64,000 nt of DNA from Bryobacterales bacterium F-183 (GCA_016865505.2 AP025252.1:5974137-6038136); one strand, 5' to 3'; shown: positions 24,891 to 35,156, numbered from the stretch's first letter. Numbers and translations: made by a program. Notes: generated by a model from the sequence alone, not told the origin.

Positions 24891-26806
24891 ATGCCTTCTT
24901 TGCGTTTGTAGAGCACCATGCCGTTCAAGGGCTCTGGTGTGACGAGTTCAAAGGCTTCGGAGGGGAAGCATACGGGATTGGGTGGTCCGAAGTGGGCGAA
25001 GTAATGGACGCCTGATTGTTTGAGACGCGGGTCCGATGGGGAGACGTAGAAGGCCCGGATGAGCGGTGGAAGGACGGCGAATTTGGGGTCCCTTTCCATG
25101 CGTGGGGGTTGGCCTGGGGGCAGGCAATACGCATTGGCGGAGCCTGTGCCGTTGTAAAGCGAGTCCTGTTGCTGCGTGGGGTCGAAGAGGCGCCAACGGT
25201 CCAGGAACGGGGCGTAGTGGAATGCGTTGAAGACGTCGAGTCCCATGGCGGTGAAGAAGGGCGCGTGGACTTGGCTGTCGCCATACACGAGCCACTTGGC
25301 GTCGCGCATGTTGTTGCGGCGGATCGCTTCTTCGGTGGGCGTGCGGAGGTAGTAATGCAGGCCCTGGTCGATGGGGTTGACGAGTGCGAAGGCGTAGAGC
25401 GAGGGGAGAAGGATCGCTGCGGCTAAGAGTCGGGGCCGGGCCGTCCAAAGGGACCAGAGGCAGAGGGCAAGGAGCGCCGCGGAGATCCCGACTTGTGGCG
25501 CAGTGAGGAAGTTGCCGAGTGCTGCATTGGTTTGAAAAAGGGTTAGGGTCGCGATGGCCATGGATGCGGCGGCGGCGATGGTCCAAGTGGGGAGTTTGGC
25601 GGTCCGCAATGCGCTGAGGGCGAGCAGTACGATTGCGATATTGAGCAATCCTGCAGCGGGTACGATGCGTTCGGTGAGGACACGATCGAGGAACAGGATG
25701 TGTCCGAGCCAGGCGGGTACGGGGGCGAGCATCCAAGCGGTGAGCAAGGCGAGTACGGCGATGAGGATCGCCAGTGCGGTGTTGTGGCGGCGGGGGAGAG
25801 CGAGCATCAGTGGGAGAGTGAAGATCGCGAGCCAGTAGTACGAGACGGCCTGGCAGATGTTGCCGAAGGCGGATGGGAAGTGACCTTCGCTGAAGAAGTA
25901 GTTGGCGAAGCCGGAGGCGAGCAGTGAGACCGGGATACTGCCGGGCGTGACGATCCGGCGACCGGGGTAGACCGTTTGCGCGACGAGCGCGATGAGGTCA
26001 CGGATCTCGTAAACAAGCAGGCCTACGGTGGCGGCGACGGTGAGGGTCGCGATGGTGAGGCGTAGCCAGGGGAGCGGTTGCGGGTTGAGGATGTACCAAG
26101 CGAGCCAGAGTCCTGCAGCGGCGTAGACGATGGGGATCTGGAACGGCGGGTAGAGGCAGAGCGCGAAGTTGACGCAGACCCACACGAACGCGGCGCCGGT
26201 GAGGATGGTGCGGGGGAGCGTTGCGGGTTGGCAAAGTCTGGCTGCGAGGTACGCGGCCCAGCAGGCGAGGCCGAGCATTTCAGGCAATAACGCGGGCCAA
26301 GAGTACGCCCACTGGGTGAAGGCTGAGAAGTAGAACCACAAAGAGCCGAAGATCGCTAGCCAGGATGAGCGGGTGAGCAACTGGAAGGCGAAGAACGTAC
26401 CGGAGAGCAGAAGTAGCATCTTGCATTGCCAGTACGCAGCGAAGGCTGTCGGGAGCGGCAGTACAAAGAAGCCCCAGAATTGAGGGCGAAAGAGCAGGGT
26501 CCAGTGCCAGACGGGGGCGTTGCCGAAGAGGATGGATTGCATGGGTCCTGTTTCGCCCTGCAAGGCGAAGGCGTCGGCGCGCCGGGCTTGATACAGAATG
26601 ACCGGGGTGTGGGTTGCCCACTCGTCGACGCGGATGGCGCGGCCTTCTCCGAGAAGCGGCACGTGAAGGGTGGATGACATTCCGTGACTGCGAAACATCG
26701 AAGACGAGGAACCATGCAGTTCGAGTGTTGTGAAAACGGCAAAGGTCGCGAGGATCGCTGCCACAAAGTAGCGTGCCGGTCGGTCTAAGGTGGTCTGTGC
26801 AGGCAT
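24887..26806 (-). CDS. Polytopic membrane protein, GT-C glycosyltransferase-like
   Basis: About 639 residues from ATG 26806, which has GGGGA upstream. There are ten or more hydrophobic helices and a large first extracytoplasmic loop with GEGRAIRVDEWATHTP. An R-x-DEW motif in that loop is seen in a family of uncharacterised GT-C-like proteins (I think the DUF7657 group, unverified), where the acidic residue would be catalytic for lipid-linked sugar transfer. The C-terminal about 150 residues are soluble. The stop overlaps the stop of the convergent hydrolase (CTAG). The function is inferred only from fold. Confidence 0.6.
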   Translation of the reverse strand: MPAQTTLDRPARYFVAAILATFAVFTTLELHGSSSSMFRSHGMSSTLHVPLLGEGRAIRVDEWATHTPVILYQARRADAFALQGETGPMQSILFGNAPVWHWTLLFRPQFWGFFVLPLPTAFAAYWQCKMLLLLSGTFFAFQLLTRSSWLAIFGSLWFYFSAFTQWAYSWPALLPEMLGLACWAAYLAARLCQPATLPRTILTGAAFVWVCVNFALCLYPPFQIPIVYAAAGLWLAWYILNPQPLPWLRLTIATLTVAATVGLLVYEIRDLIALVAQTVYPGRRIVTPGSIPVSLLASGFANYFFSEGHFPSAFGNICQAVSYYWLAIFTLPLMLALPRRHNTALAILIAVLALLTAWMLAPVPAWLGHILFLDRVLTERIVPAAGLLNIAIVLLALSALRTAKLPTWTIAAAASMAIATLTLFQTNAALGNFLTAPQVGISAALLALCLWSLWTARPRLLAAAILLPSLYAFALVNPIDQGLHYYLRTPTEEAIRRNNMRDAKWLVYGDSQVHAPFFTAMGLDVFNAFHYAPFLDRWRLFDPTQQQDSLYNGTGSANAYCLPPGQPPRMERDPKFAVLPPLIRAFYVSPSDPRLKQSGVHYFAHFGPPNPVCFPSEAFELVTPEPLNGMVLYKRKEGI

Positions 26807-27013
26807 CAATCCCCAGCGAGGATGGTACCCCGTGCGAGGTGGTGTCACGGCGGACGGATGGCGGGCCAATAGATTTTTCAAATGCCGTTAATATCCTCGA
26901 AACAAAGCGGTTGAATCGGGCTAAACTGAAGCCCGTGACATTGAATGTCCCAGTGCACGTCCTGCCCAAGTCTGCCATGGCGAAGCACCCAATTCGATCA
27001 GCCTCGAGGGTGA

Positions 27014-28396
27014 ATGAGATTTGGAAATCGTGTCCTGCCTCTAGCCTTGTTCTTGCTGGGAGCAGTCCAAGCACAGCAGTTAACCGATCGTGAAAGGTTA
27101 CTGCTAGACCGGATAGCCGCGTTGGAGGAACGCCTATCCGCATTAGAGAAACGCGCAGGTGTGGGGAGTGCTGCCACTGCGGCAGTAGCGGCCCCGGCGC
27201 AAACCAGTACAACACCAACCACAGCACCTATCCCAGGGTCGGCTGCAGCTCCGGTTGCTGTAGTTGCGACAGCGGGAACAAGTACGACCAGCAGTGGTCC
27301 TGCCACTGTTGTGACGGCACCGGCTCAGCCCCCGGCAAATGCCTGGCTCAATGATACGACGGTAAATTTCTACCTTGATACGTTCTTTGAGTGGAATACC
27401 AACAGGCCGCTGGGTGGAGTGGAAGCACTGCGCGTATATGACGCAGCAGCCAACAACTTCAGTCTTAGCCAGGCGGCGATTATGGTGGAGCAGTTGCCCA
27501 ATACGGCCAAGGGCAGGAACTGGGGCTACCGCCTCGACCTGATGTTTGGTCAATCATCGGACCTTTTGCACAGTACCGAACTGCGTCCGAATGTGTACCG
27601 GAATGTCTTTCAAGCCTACGGCACGTATGTCGCGCCGGTGGGCAGAGGATTGACGGTGGACTTCGGAAAGTGGGCGAGTACGATCGGTGCGGAAGGAACG
27701 TACGCGAAGGATCAGATCAATTACTCGCGCAGCTTTTTCTTCACGTTTTTGCCGTTCTATCACACCGGCATGCGTGCGACTTACCCTGTCAACGATAAGG
27801 TTTCACTGGCGTACTGGCTAGTGAATGGCGCGAACCAGGCTGAGGACTATAACGGATTCAAGTCCCAACTGGCACAGATCACAGTAAAGCCGACTTCGCG
27901 CTTTAGTTGGACCGGCCAATACTATAACGGCCGTGAGCAGATGCAACCCGGACCCGGGCTTGCAGCCCCGCGAGGACGTTTCCACATCATGGATACGTTT
28001 GGATTCTGGACGCCTACCGACAAGCTGACGGTGGGAGCGGAATTTGCTGCGGTGATTGATCGTGACATGCCGAACGCACCGCCGAGACGGACCTCGGGTG
28101 GGATTGGATATCTGCGGTATCAGATCTCGCCGAAGGTGTACTACGGCCAGCGTTACGCGCACATGAATGACCGAGGGGGATTGTTTGGAGGCGGTGTATC
28201 GCAACGCCTGAACGATCTAACGTCAACGATTGGCTACCGGCCGATGGATGGGTTTGAGGCGAGGTTCGAGTATCGCCACGATCAGTCCAACGTGCCGTTC
28301 TTCAGCCGGCGTGGTGCAAACCCGCTATCACGGCGCCAGGATACGTTTGCTCTTGGCTTGCTGTGGTGGTTTGGGGGCAAGTCGGGAACCTGGTAG
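27014..28396 (+). CDS. Outer-membrane porin, BBP2/OmpL-like
   Basis: 460 residues. A signal peptide ends at VQAQQ, a short coiled coil follows (RLLLDRIAALEERLSALEKR, about 28-47), then a Thr/Ala/Pro-rich linker to about 112. From about 118 a beta-barrel follows with alternating strands, rich in aromatic residues (TVNFYLDTFFEWN, FGKWASTIGAEG, YYGQRYAHMN) and ending LGLLWWFGG. The plan agrees with the putative beta-barrel porin-2 family (PF07642). It probably allows diffusion of small solutes. It is divergent from the membrane protein and stands alone or leads into the next operon after 54 bases. Confidence 0.8.
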   Translation: MRFGNRVLPLALFLLGAVQAQQLTDRERLLLDRIAALEERLSALEKRAGVGSAATAAVAAPAQTSTTPTTAPIPGSAAAPVAVVATAGTSTTSSGPATVVTAPAQPPANAWLNDTTVNFYLDTFFEWNTNRPLGGVEALRVYDAAANNFSLSQAAIMVEQLPNTAKGRNWGYRLDLMFGQSSDLLHSTELRPNVYRNVFQAYGTYVAPVGRGLTVDFGKWASTIGAEGTYAKDQINYSRSFFFTFLPFYHTGMRATYPVNDKVSLAYWLVNGANQAEDYNGFKSQLAQITVKPTSRFSWTGQYYNGREQMQPGPGLAAPRGRFHIMDTFGFWTPTDKLTVGAEFAAVIDRDMPNAPPRRTSGGIGYLRYQISPKVYYGQRYAHMNDRGGLFGGGVSQRLNDLTSTIGYRPMDGFEARFEYRHDQSNVPFFSRRGANPLSRRQDTFALGLLWWFGGKSGTW

Positions 28397-28450
28397 CAAA
28401 GGTTCAGGCCACCCCGTAACCGGGGCCCGGCGCGAGGTAGTCTTGAAGTC

Positions 28451-30916
28451 ATGCGCATGTTTGGAACTGGCGGACGAGGTCTGTCCGTTGTGTTACTCGC
28501 CGGTGCCATGATTTCAGTGAAGGGGCAACCCGCGCCGGGCGACAGTTCATTTTTCGAGAACAAGATCCGCCCTGTGCTGGCGACCAAGTGTTATGGTTGC
28601 CATGCGTCTAAGCTGCGCGCGCCGATGGGTTCGCTGGTGGTGGACACCAAAGAAGGCATGCGCAAAGGCGGCGCTACCGGTGCCGGCATCGTGCCGGGCA
28701 AGCCGGAAGAGAGCCGCATCTTTCAAGCCATTACATTTCAAGATCCGCATGTCCAGATGCCGCCGCAGGGGAAGTTGCCCGATGCGGTGATCGCGGACTT
28801 TAGGGCGTGGATCGCGGCGGGGGCTGTAGATCCTCGCACGGCTGCTGCGGCTCCTGCTGCTTCGGCTGGACCGCTGAAGGGCATGTCCGTCGAAGAGGGT
28901 CGCAAATGGTGGGCGTTCCAGCCTGTGACATCTTTGGCTGCTCCGGCGGTGAGCGACGGCAAGTGGGTGTCCCGCAAGATCGATAGCTTTATCTTGTCGG
29001 CGCTCGATGCGAAGGGGTTGAAGCCTTCTGCTGCGGCGGACAAGCGTACGCTGGTGACTCGCGTGTATCTGGATCTGGCCGGGTACAAGCCGACGTATCA
29101 GGAGATCGAGGCGTTTGTCGCGGACCAAGATCCTAAGGCTTATGAGAAGTTGGTGGATCGTCTGTTGGCGGCTCCTTCTTATGGTGAGCGCTGGGGACGG
29201 CACTGGATGGATGTCGCGCGGTTTGGCGAAGACAATCCCACGGGCGAGGCGACGAATCCGCCGTTTCCGTATGCTTGGCGGTATCGCGACTGGGTGATCG
29301 AGGCGATGAATCGCGACATCCCGTACGACAAGTTTGTGACCTTGCAGTTGGCTGCCGATCAGGTGCCGGGTACGGCGCGTGGAGATCTGCGAGCGTTGGG
29401 GTATTTGGGCGCGGCTCCGGTGTATCACAAGGATCTGCGGTTGTCGGGCGATGTCATTGGCGGGTTCCTGACGGACGATTTTGACGAACGCGTGGATTCG
29501 TTGACGCGCGGGGTACTGGGGCTGACCGTCGCGTGTGCGCGGTGCCATGACCATAAGTTCGATCCGATTCCGACCAAGGATTATTACGGGCTGGTAGGCG
29601 TGTTTGCGTCCACGATGCGGGCGGAGCGTCCGTTGTTCGATGTCGAGCCTGCGGTAGAGCAGAGGTACATGTGGCTGCAGCGGCGGCTGTTCGATTTGCG
29701 GTACTCGGCGGATCTGCTGACGGGCGAGCCTACGACTGTTGTTGGTAGCGAAGAGCGGGTGGCGCGGTGGAAGAAAGAGATCGAGGTACTGAAGGTGGAA
29801 GGGTTGGCTTTGGAGGCGAAGTACCCGAAGCTGACCGAGAGCCTGAAGCGGTATTGGACGTACAATCCGCCGCGTACGGAAGAGCAAAAAAAGGCGGCTC
29901 CGGCGCGGGACCGGCGCGGGCGGATGCTGACGTCGAGCGAGCCGTTCTTCCAGTCTGTTTATGACGCGGCGCAGTACATCGATGCGACCGACAAGCAGTT
30001 TACGGTAATCCAGTACAAGCCGGGCGAGGCTCGCGACTTTCCTGTGTTGCGGGCGGGCAATGTGGCGTCGCCGGGTGAGGTGGTGCCGCGGCACTTTCCG
30101 CTGGTGTTGGCCAAGGGTGAGGCGAACTTCGTCAAAGGTTCAGGCCGGCTGGAGTTGGCGCAGAAGATCTTTACCGATGCGGCGCCGCTGTCTGCGCGGG
30201 TGATTGTGAATCGCGTGTGGGGTTGGCATTTTGGCAAGCCTCTGGCGGCAACGCCGAGTGATTTGGGTGTGCAGGGCGAGAAGCCTTCGCACCCGGATTT
30301 GTTGACGGATTTGGCGGCGCGTTTTGTGGAGAACGGATGGTCACTGAAGTGGCTGCATCGCGAGATTCTGCTGTCGTCCACTTATCGCCAGGCGAGCAAG
30401 CCTCGTGAGGATGGGCTGAAGGCGGATGTCACGAATACGCTGCTGTGGCGGATGAATCCGCGGCGGTTGGAGGTTGAGGCGTACCGGGATACACTGCTGC
30501 GTGCGGCTGGGCGGCTGGATACGACGATGTATGGGCCGTCGCGCGATTTGCGGGAGCCGGAGAATTTGCGGCGTACGGTATACGGGCGGGTGAGCCGTCG
30601 CGAATTGAATAGCCTTCTGAAGAATTACGATTTTCCCGATGCCATGCAGCCGGCATCGACTCGCGATTTGACGACCACGCCGCTGCAACAACTGTTTGTG
30701 ATGAACAGCGAGTTTGTCACGCAGTCGGCAAGTGCGCTGGCGAAGGCCATCGAGGGTCCAGACCGGTTGAAGGAGTTGTTCCGGCGGGTGCTGGGTCGTG
30801 ATCCGTCGCCGAAGGAGTTGGACTTGGCGCAGAGCTATCTGGCGGGTCCTGGCGCGACTTTGGAGCAGTACGCACAGGTTTTGCTTTCCACGAATGAGGT
30901 GATTTTCTGGCCATGA
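28451..30916 (+). CDS. Cytochrome c/DUF1549/DUF1553 protein
   Basis: 821 residues. A signal peptide is followed by a planctomycete-type cytochrome domain with the haem site CYGCH near residue 47. A DUF1549 domain spans roughly residues 165-370 and includes a second CxxCH in CARCHDHKFDPIPTKDYYGL; a DUF1553 domain lies at about 555-810 (SARVIVNRVWGWHFGKPL, LNSLLKNYDFPD). The family is abundant in Planctomycetes and Acidobacteria and no function is experimentally settled; a periplasmic redox step is likely. It is the first gene of a tight operon whose next start overlaps its stop by four bases (ATGA). Confidence 0.9.
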   Translation: MRMFGTGGRGLSVVLLAGAMISVKGQPAPGDSSFFENKIRPVLATKCYGCHASKLRAPMGSLVVDTKEGMRKGGATGAGIVPGKPEESRIFQAITFQDPHVQMPPQGKLPDAVIADFRAWIAAGAVDPRTAAAAPAASAGPLKGMSVEEGRKWWAFQPVTSLAAPAVSDGKWVSRKIDSFILSALDAKGLKPSAAADKRTLVTRVYLDLAGYKPTYQEIEAFVADQDPKAYEKLVDRLLAAPSYGERWGRHWMDVARFGEDNPTGEATNPPFPYAWRYRDWVIEAMNRDIPYDKFVTLQLAADQVPGTARGDLRALGYLGAAPVYHKDLRLSGDVIGGFLTDDFDERVDSLTRGVLGLTVACARCHDHKFDPIPTKDYYGLVGVFASTMRAERPLFDVEPAVEQRYMWLQRRLFDLRYSADLLTGEPTTVVGSEERVARWKKEIEVLKVEGLALEAKYPKLTESLKRYWTYNPPRTEEQKKAAPARDRRGRMLTSSEPFFQSVYDAAQYIDATDKQFTVIQYKPGEARDFPVLRAGNVASPGEVVPRHFPLVLAKGEANFVKGSGRLELAQKIFTDAAPLSARVIVNRVWGWHFGKPLAATPSDLGVQGEKPSHPDLLTDLAARFVENGWSLKWLHREILLSSTYRQASKPREDGLKADVTNTLLWRMNPRRLEVEAYRDTLLRAAGRLDTTMYGPSRDLREPENLRRTVYGRVSRRELNSLLKNYDFPDAMQPASTRDLTTTPLQQLFVMNSEFVTQSASALAKAIEGPDRLKELFRRVLGRDPSPKELDLAQSYLAGPGATLEQYAQVLLSTNEVIFWP

Positions 30917-32274
30917 TGCTTCATAAACCGTCGAGAAGGCAGTGGCTGCAAACGATGTTTGCGGCAACCGGGGCCGCGAGTTTGGAATCGCTGTTTGCTG
31001 CGCCCACGGTGGGCGGGAAGTATGCGGGTACGCGGACGCCGGGCAAAGCGAAGCGGGTGATCAGCTTGTTCCTGAGCGGTGGACCGTCGCAAGTGGATTT
31101 GTTTGATCCGAAGCCGGCGCTAGTGAAGTATCAGGGGCAAAGGCCGGGGTCCGTAGATTTGCGTACGGAACGGCAGACCGGCGGGTTGATGCCGTCGCCA
31201 TTCCAGTTTCAAAAGCGCGGGCAGAGCGGGATTGAGATCAGCGATATGATTCCGCAGTTGGCGTCGATTGCGGATGACTTATGCGTGGTCCGGTCTATGT
31301 ATTCGTTCAACCCGACGCACACGCCGGCGCTGAGTTTGTACCACACGGGTACGGTGTTGCTGAACCGGCCGAGCATGGGGTCCTGGATCTCATACGGGTT
31401 GGGTAGCGAGAATCAGAACCTGCCGTCGTTTGTGGCGCTGGGTCCTGGGAATGCTGGTGGATTGGGCGGTTCTGCGACGCGTGCGGGGTTCCTGCCGGCG
31501 GAGCATCAGGGCGTGCCGTTCAACGATGCGGAGATCGAGCCGGAGAAGATGATTCCGGATCTTCGCAACAAGGTTTTGGACAAAGATGCGCAGCGGCGGC
31601 AGTTGGACGCGATGCAGGCTTTGAATCGCGAACATGCGGCGCAGTTTGGTGCGGATCCGTTTTTGGAAGGGCGCATCGAATCGATGGAAGCGGCGTACCG
31701 GATGCAGTTTGCGGCTACCGATGCGTTCGATATCCGGACGGAGCCTGCGAAGATTCGTGAAGAGTACGGCAGCGGTAGCTTTGCGAATGGATGCCTGATG
31801 GCGCGGCGGCTGATTGAGCGCGGCGTACGGTATGTGCATGTGGGGTCCGATGGGTGGGACGACCACAAGGACATCGAGAAGGAATACCAGAAGAAGGTTC
31901 CGGCGATGGATCAGGCGGCGGCGGCGCTGATTCGCGACTTGAAGCGGCGGGGTCTGCTGGACGACACGATTGTGGTGTGGGGCGGCGAGTTTGGGCGTAC
32001 GCCTGTGTCCGAGAGCGGGACGGGTCGCGACCACAATCCGTATGGCTTCACGATGTTTTTGGCAGGCGGCGGATTCAAGGGCGGGCTGGCGTACGGCGCG
32101 ACCGATGAGTTCGGGTTCAAGGCCGCGGAGAATCGCGTGTCGATTCACGATCTGCATGCCACGATGCTGTACCAACTGGGCGTGGATCATACGCAATTGA
32201 CGCATCGGTATGCGGGCCGCGACTTCCGGCTGACGGATGTGTTTGGCGAGATCGTCAAAGATATCCTGGTATAG
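30913..32274 (+). CDS. DUF1501 family protein, Tat-exported
   Basis: 453 residues. The N-terminus SRRQWLQTMFAATGAAS is a twin-arginine-type signal. The family signature follows: ISLFLSGGPSQVDLFDPKP and, late, VVWGGEFGRTPVSESGTGRDHNPYG. DUF1501 proteins have an alkaline-phosphatase/sulfatase-like fold, and the G-R-D-H-N residues are probable metal ligands. They nearly always accompany DUF1549/DUF1553 partners, as here, with a four-base overlap. The substrate is unknown. Confidence 0.9.
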   Translation: MMLHKPSRRQWLQTMFAATGAASLESLFAAPTVGGKYAGTRTPGKAKRVISLFLSGGPSQVDLFDPKPALVKYQGQRPGSVDLRTERQTGGLMPSPFQFQKRGQSGIEISDMIPQLASIADDLCVVRSMYSFNPTHTPALSLYHTGTVLLNRPSMGSWISYGLGSENQNLPSFVALGPGNAGGLGGSATRAGFLPAEHQGVPFNDAEIEPEKMIPDLRNKVLDKDAQRRQLDAMQALNREHAAQFGADPFLEGRIESMEAAYRMQFAATDAFDIRTEPAKIREEYGSGSFANGCLMARRLIERGVRYVHVGSDGWDDHKDIEKEYQKKVPAMDQAAAALIRDLKRRGLLDDTIVVWGGEFGRTPVSESGTGRDHNPYGFTMFLAGGGFKGGLAYGATDEFGFKAAENRVSIHDLHATMLYQLGVDHTQLTHRYAGRDFRLTDVFGEIVKDILV

Positions 32275-32276
32275 CT

Positions 32277-35156
32277 GTGTTGCTTGTTGCCACGCTTGCC
32301 TTGTTGAGTGCTGGATTGCTTTCCGCGCAGAGCGTGGATGATGCAAAGGTTCTGCTGCGCGAAGGCAAGACTGCTGAGGCGCGGCAGGTGCTGGACAAGG
32401 TTGCGGCGACGAGCGCGGAGGCCTGGTATCAGCGGGCGCGGTCGCACCTGCTGGATTTTTACCAGATCGAAGATCCTGCAAAGCGGCGGGTGTCGCTGGG
32501 GCTGGCAATGGAGGCTCTGGCGGCGGCGATTCAGCGGGATCCGAATCACATTCCCTCGCTGCGGGCGAAGGCTGTGGTGCATGCCCGCGCGGAGCTTCTG
32601 TTTTACGATCCCAATCTTGCGTATGAGCTGGCGTCGCGTGTGGCGAAGCTGGAGCCGAATGCGCAGGCCTACATACTCAATCTGACCGAGTGGATGTCCG
32701 GCGAGGTGCGGTTTACGCACGATAACGAGCATCGCGTGCCGCATGATCCTTTGCTTGGGTTGGACCGGTCCATTCCATTGCTCGAAGGCATTCTGGATAC
32801 GGCTGTGCCGTTTTCGGCCGAGGAATCGGCGGCGTACTTTGGGTTGGGCAAGGCGCTGTCGCGACGGGGTGACTTTGCGAAGTCCATCCCGCAGTTTCAG
32901 CAGGCGGTGAAGCGTACGCAGGACCCGGAGCAGAAGGCGGAAGCGTTTCGCGAGATGGGGACGGCGTACTATCGCATGGGGCAGTTTGCCGATGCGGCGC
33001 GGTACTTCTATGAGGCTGGGCAGTGGAAGGCGTCGTATCTGGATCGCTGGATGTTGCAAACGGCGATTGATCAGATGCCTGCGGCGGCGCGTCCGCCATT
33101 GCCGGCGAATGCGCTGTTTCCGATGAAGGCTGCGCCTGCCGGTGTGAAGGCGCTGGAGTTTCGGGATATGGCGCCGGAGTTGGGAGTCAACCGGTTTGAT
33201 GGCAACGGTACGAGCGCCTGGGGCGATTACGATGGCGACGGCGATCTGGATCTGTTTTTGGCGGGCAGCGGTACGTTCATGGCCGTGTATCGCAACGAGG
33301 GCAAGGGGCGGAAGTTTACCGAGGTCACGGAGGCTGTGGGGTTGGCGAAGGTGCCGTCTGGGTACAGCCTGAACCTGGTGGATTACGACAACGACGGGCA
33401 TCTGGACTTGTACGTCGCGATGAACGGATGGAATGGTCCTGCGCCGAACCGGCTGTTTCGGAATACGGGTAAAGGCCGGTTTGAGGATGTGACTGCGAAG
33501 TCCGGGGCCGGGGATCCTGGCGATGGGTTTGTGTCCCTTTGGGGCGACTTGGATAACGACGGGTTTTTGGATCTGGTGATTGCCAATGGCGTGCTGAAGG
33601 ATGGAAGTACGCCGCAGGTGTACCGCAACAACCGCGATGGTACGTTCCGGAAGGTGACGCCGTTCAGCGAGCCTCCGCAATGGGGGGCGATTGGGGCGGC
33701 GCTGGGCGATTACGACAAAGATGGCGACCTGGACATCTTTATCAACGGGCTGAACAATGCTCCGAACCGGTTGTACCGCAATGAGGGGAACTGGCGGTTT
33801 ACGGAAGTGAGCCGCGCGGCGAAGGTCACGCAGCCGCCGCATAACGGATTTGTGTGTTTCTTCTTTGATTACGACAACGACACCTGGCCGGATCTGCTGA
33901 CGGTGAGCCTAGCGCCCTGGCCGGTGGTTGTGGATGCGATGCGTGCGGATTATGTAGCGAAGGCGCTGCATCCGGATGCGACGCGATTGTTCCGCAACAA
34001 TCGCGATGGGACTTTCACGGATGTTACGCTCACGGCCGGTTTGCACTATCCGATGGGGACCATGGGCGCGGGTGTCGCGGATTTGGATAACGACGGGTTT
34101 CTGGATATTTACTTTGGCACCGGCGATCCGCAATTGACGCGGCTGGAGCCGAACCGATTCTTCCGCAATAACGGCGACGGGACGTTTACAGATCATACGC
34201 AGACGGTGGGGTTCGCGCGGCCGGGTACGAAGGGGCATGGCGTCACGTTTGTGGACATCGACAACGATGGGGACTTGGATGTGTACGCGCAGTTGGGCGG
34301 ACACTACCCCGGAGATCATGCGTTCAATGCGTTCTACGAGAACCGCAAGGGCAATACGAATCACTGGCTGGAACTGGATTTGAAGGGTGTGAGCAGCAAC
34401 CGGTACGCGGTGGGCGCGCAGATCACGGTGGAGGCTGGGAGTTCGAAGTTTTACCGGGAGATCAAGGGTAGCGAGGGGTTCGGGGCTACGAGTCCTTACC
34501 GGGTGCATGTGGGGCTGGGGTCGCACGGTGGGCCGGTGAAGGTGACGGTGCGGTGGCCGAGCGGGATTGTGCAGTCGCTCGATAACGTCGCGGTGGATCG
34601 CGTGGTGAGCGTCACGGAGCCGGTGTCGGCAGCTGTGTTGGCGCAGCAGGGTGACTATCGCGGAGCGGAGCCTTTGTTCCGTGCGCAGTGCGAGAAGAAT
34701 GAGCCCGGGGGTTGCTACTTCTGGAGCCGCACGCTGTACGCGTTGGACCGGCATGATGAGGCTCTGCGCGTGCTGGAGCAGATCGCGAATAAGGGTCCGA
34801 AGGAGTGGTTGGCAGTGGCGCAGTCAAGCGAGGCACTGGGTCGCGCTGAGGCGGAGGGGTTGTACAAGAAGGCCGGGGATGCGGCGGCGTACGGGCGGTT
34901 CTTGTACCGGCAGGGGCGGATGCAAGAGGCCGTGACGGTGCTGGCGAAGGCGGGTCCTGCAGGGGCGTTTGATTATGCTCGGGCGCTGTTCCAATTAGGG
35001 CAGTTGGACGAGAGCTTGTCGGTGTTGCGGCCGATTTTGGATAACCCGGGAGCGACGCGCGAGGCTCATGAGTTGGCGAGCCGGATCTACTATCGCAAGG
35101 GCGATACGGCAGCGGGAGATCGCCACGCGGCTCAGGGTTCGGCGATGTCGAGATAG
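32277..35156 (+). CDS. TPR/FG-GAP (VCBS)/ASPIC-UnbV secreted protein
   Basis: 959 residues beginning with GTG two bases after the previous stop; the signal peptide is LLVATLALLSAGLLSAQ. A TPR-like region spans about 20-290. Seven calcium-binding FG-GAP-like loops follow (DYDGDGDLDLF, DYDNDGHLDLY, DLDNDGFLDLV, DYDKDGDLDIF, DYDNDTWPDLL, DLDNDGFLDIY, DIDNDGDLDVY). An ASPIC/UnbV domain sits at about 720-790 (FGATSPYRVHVGLG, VRWPSGIVQSLDNV). A second TPR region ends the protein. It is a CRTAC1-like extracellular binding protein. The 3' end overlaps the convergent CRTAC1 paralog by 25 bases. Confidence 0.9.
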   Translation: MLLVATLALLSAGLLSAQSVDDAKVLLREGKTAEARQVLDKVAATSAEAWYQRARSHLLDFYQIEDPAKRRVSLGLAMEALAAAIQRDPNHIPSLRAKAVVHARAELLFYDPNLAYELASRVAKLEPNAQAYILNLTEWMSGEVRFTHDNEHRVPHDPLLGLDRSIPLLEGILDTAVPFSAEESAAYFGLGKALSRRGDFAKSIPQFQQAVKRTQDPEQKAEAFREMGTAYYRMGQFADAARYFYEAGQWKASYLDRWMLQTAIDQMPAAARPPLPANALFPMKAAPAGVKALEFRDMAPELGVNRFDGNGTSAWGDYDGDGDLDLFLAGSGTFMAVYRNEGKGRKFTEVTEAVGLAKVPSGYSLNLVDYDNDGHLDLYVAMNGWNGPAPNRLFRNTGKGRFEDVTAKSGAGDPGDGFVSLWGDLDNDGFLDLVIANGVLKDGSTPQVYRNNRDGTFRKVTPFSEPPQWGAIGAALGDYDKDGDLDIFINGLNNAPNRLYRNEGNWRFTEVSRAAKVTQPPHNGFVCFFFDYDNDTWPDLLTVSLAPWPVVVDAMRADYVAKALHPDATRLFRNNRDGTFTDVTLTAGLHYPMGTMGAGVADLDNDGFLDIYFGTGDPQLTRLEPNRFFRNNGDGTFTDHTQTVGFARPGTKGHGVTFVDIDNDGDLDVYAQLGGHYPGDHAFNAFYENRKGNTNHWLELDLKGVSSNRYAVGAQITVEAGSSKFYREIKGSEGFGATSPYRVHVGLGSHGGPVKVTVRWPSGIVQSLDNVAVDRVVSVTEPVSAAVLAQQGDYRGAEPLFRAQCEKNEPGGCYFWSRTLYALDRHDEALRVLEQIANKGPKEWLAVAQSSEALGRAEAEGLYKKAGDAAAYGRFLYRQGRMQEAVTVLAKAGPAGAFDYARALFQLGQLDESLSVLRPILDNPGATREAHELASRIYYRKGDTAAGDRHAAQGSAMSR

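Noticed and set aside
28410-28430. CCCCG/CGGGG hairpin between the porin and the DUF1549 gene
   Set aside because: Only five base pairs and no T-run; too weak to call a terminator.
28547-30094. A 515-codon Arg-rich frame antisense to the DUF1549/DUF1553 gene
   Set aside because: Same artefact; the plus-strand protein has conserved haem motifs.
32187-33842. A 551-codon Arg-rich frame antisense to the FG-GAP/ASPIC gene
   Set aside because: Extremely Arg/His-rich composition is typical of antisense GC-rich coding DNA.
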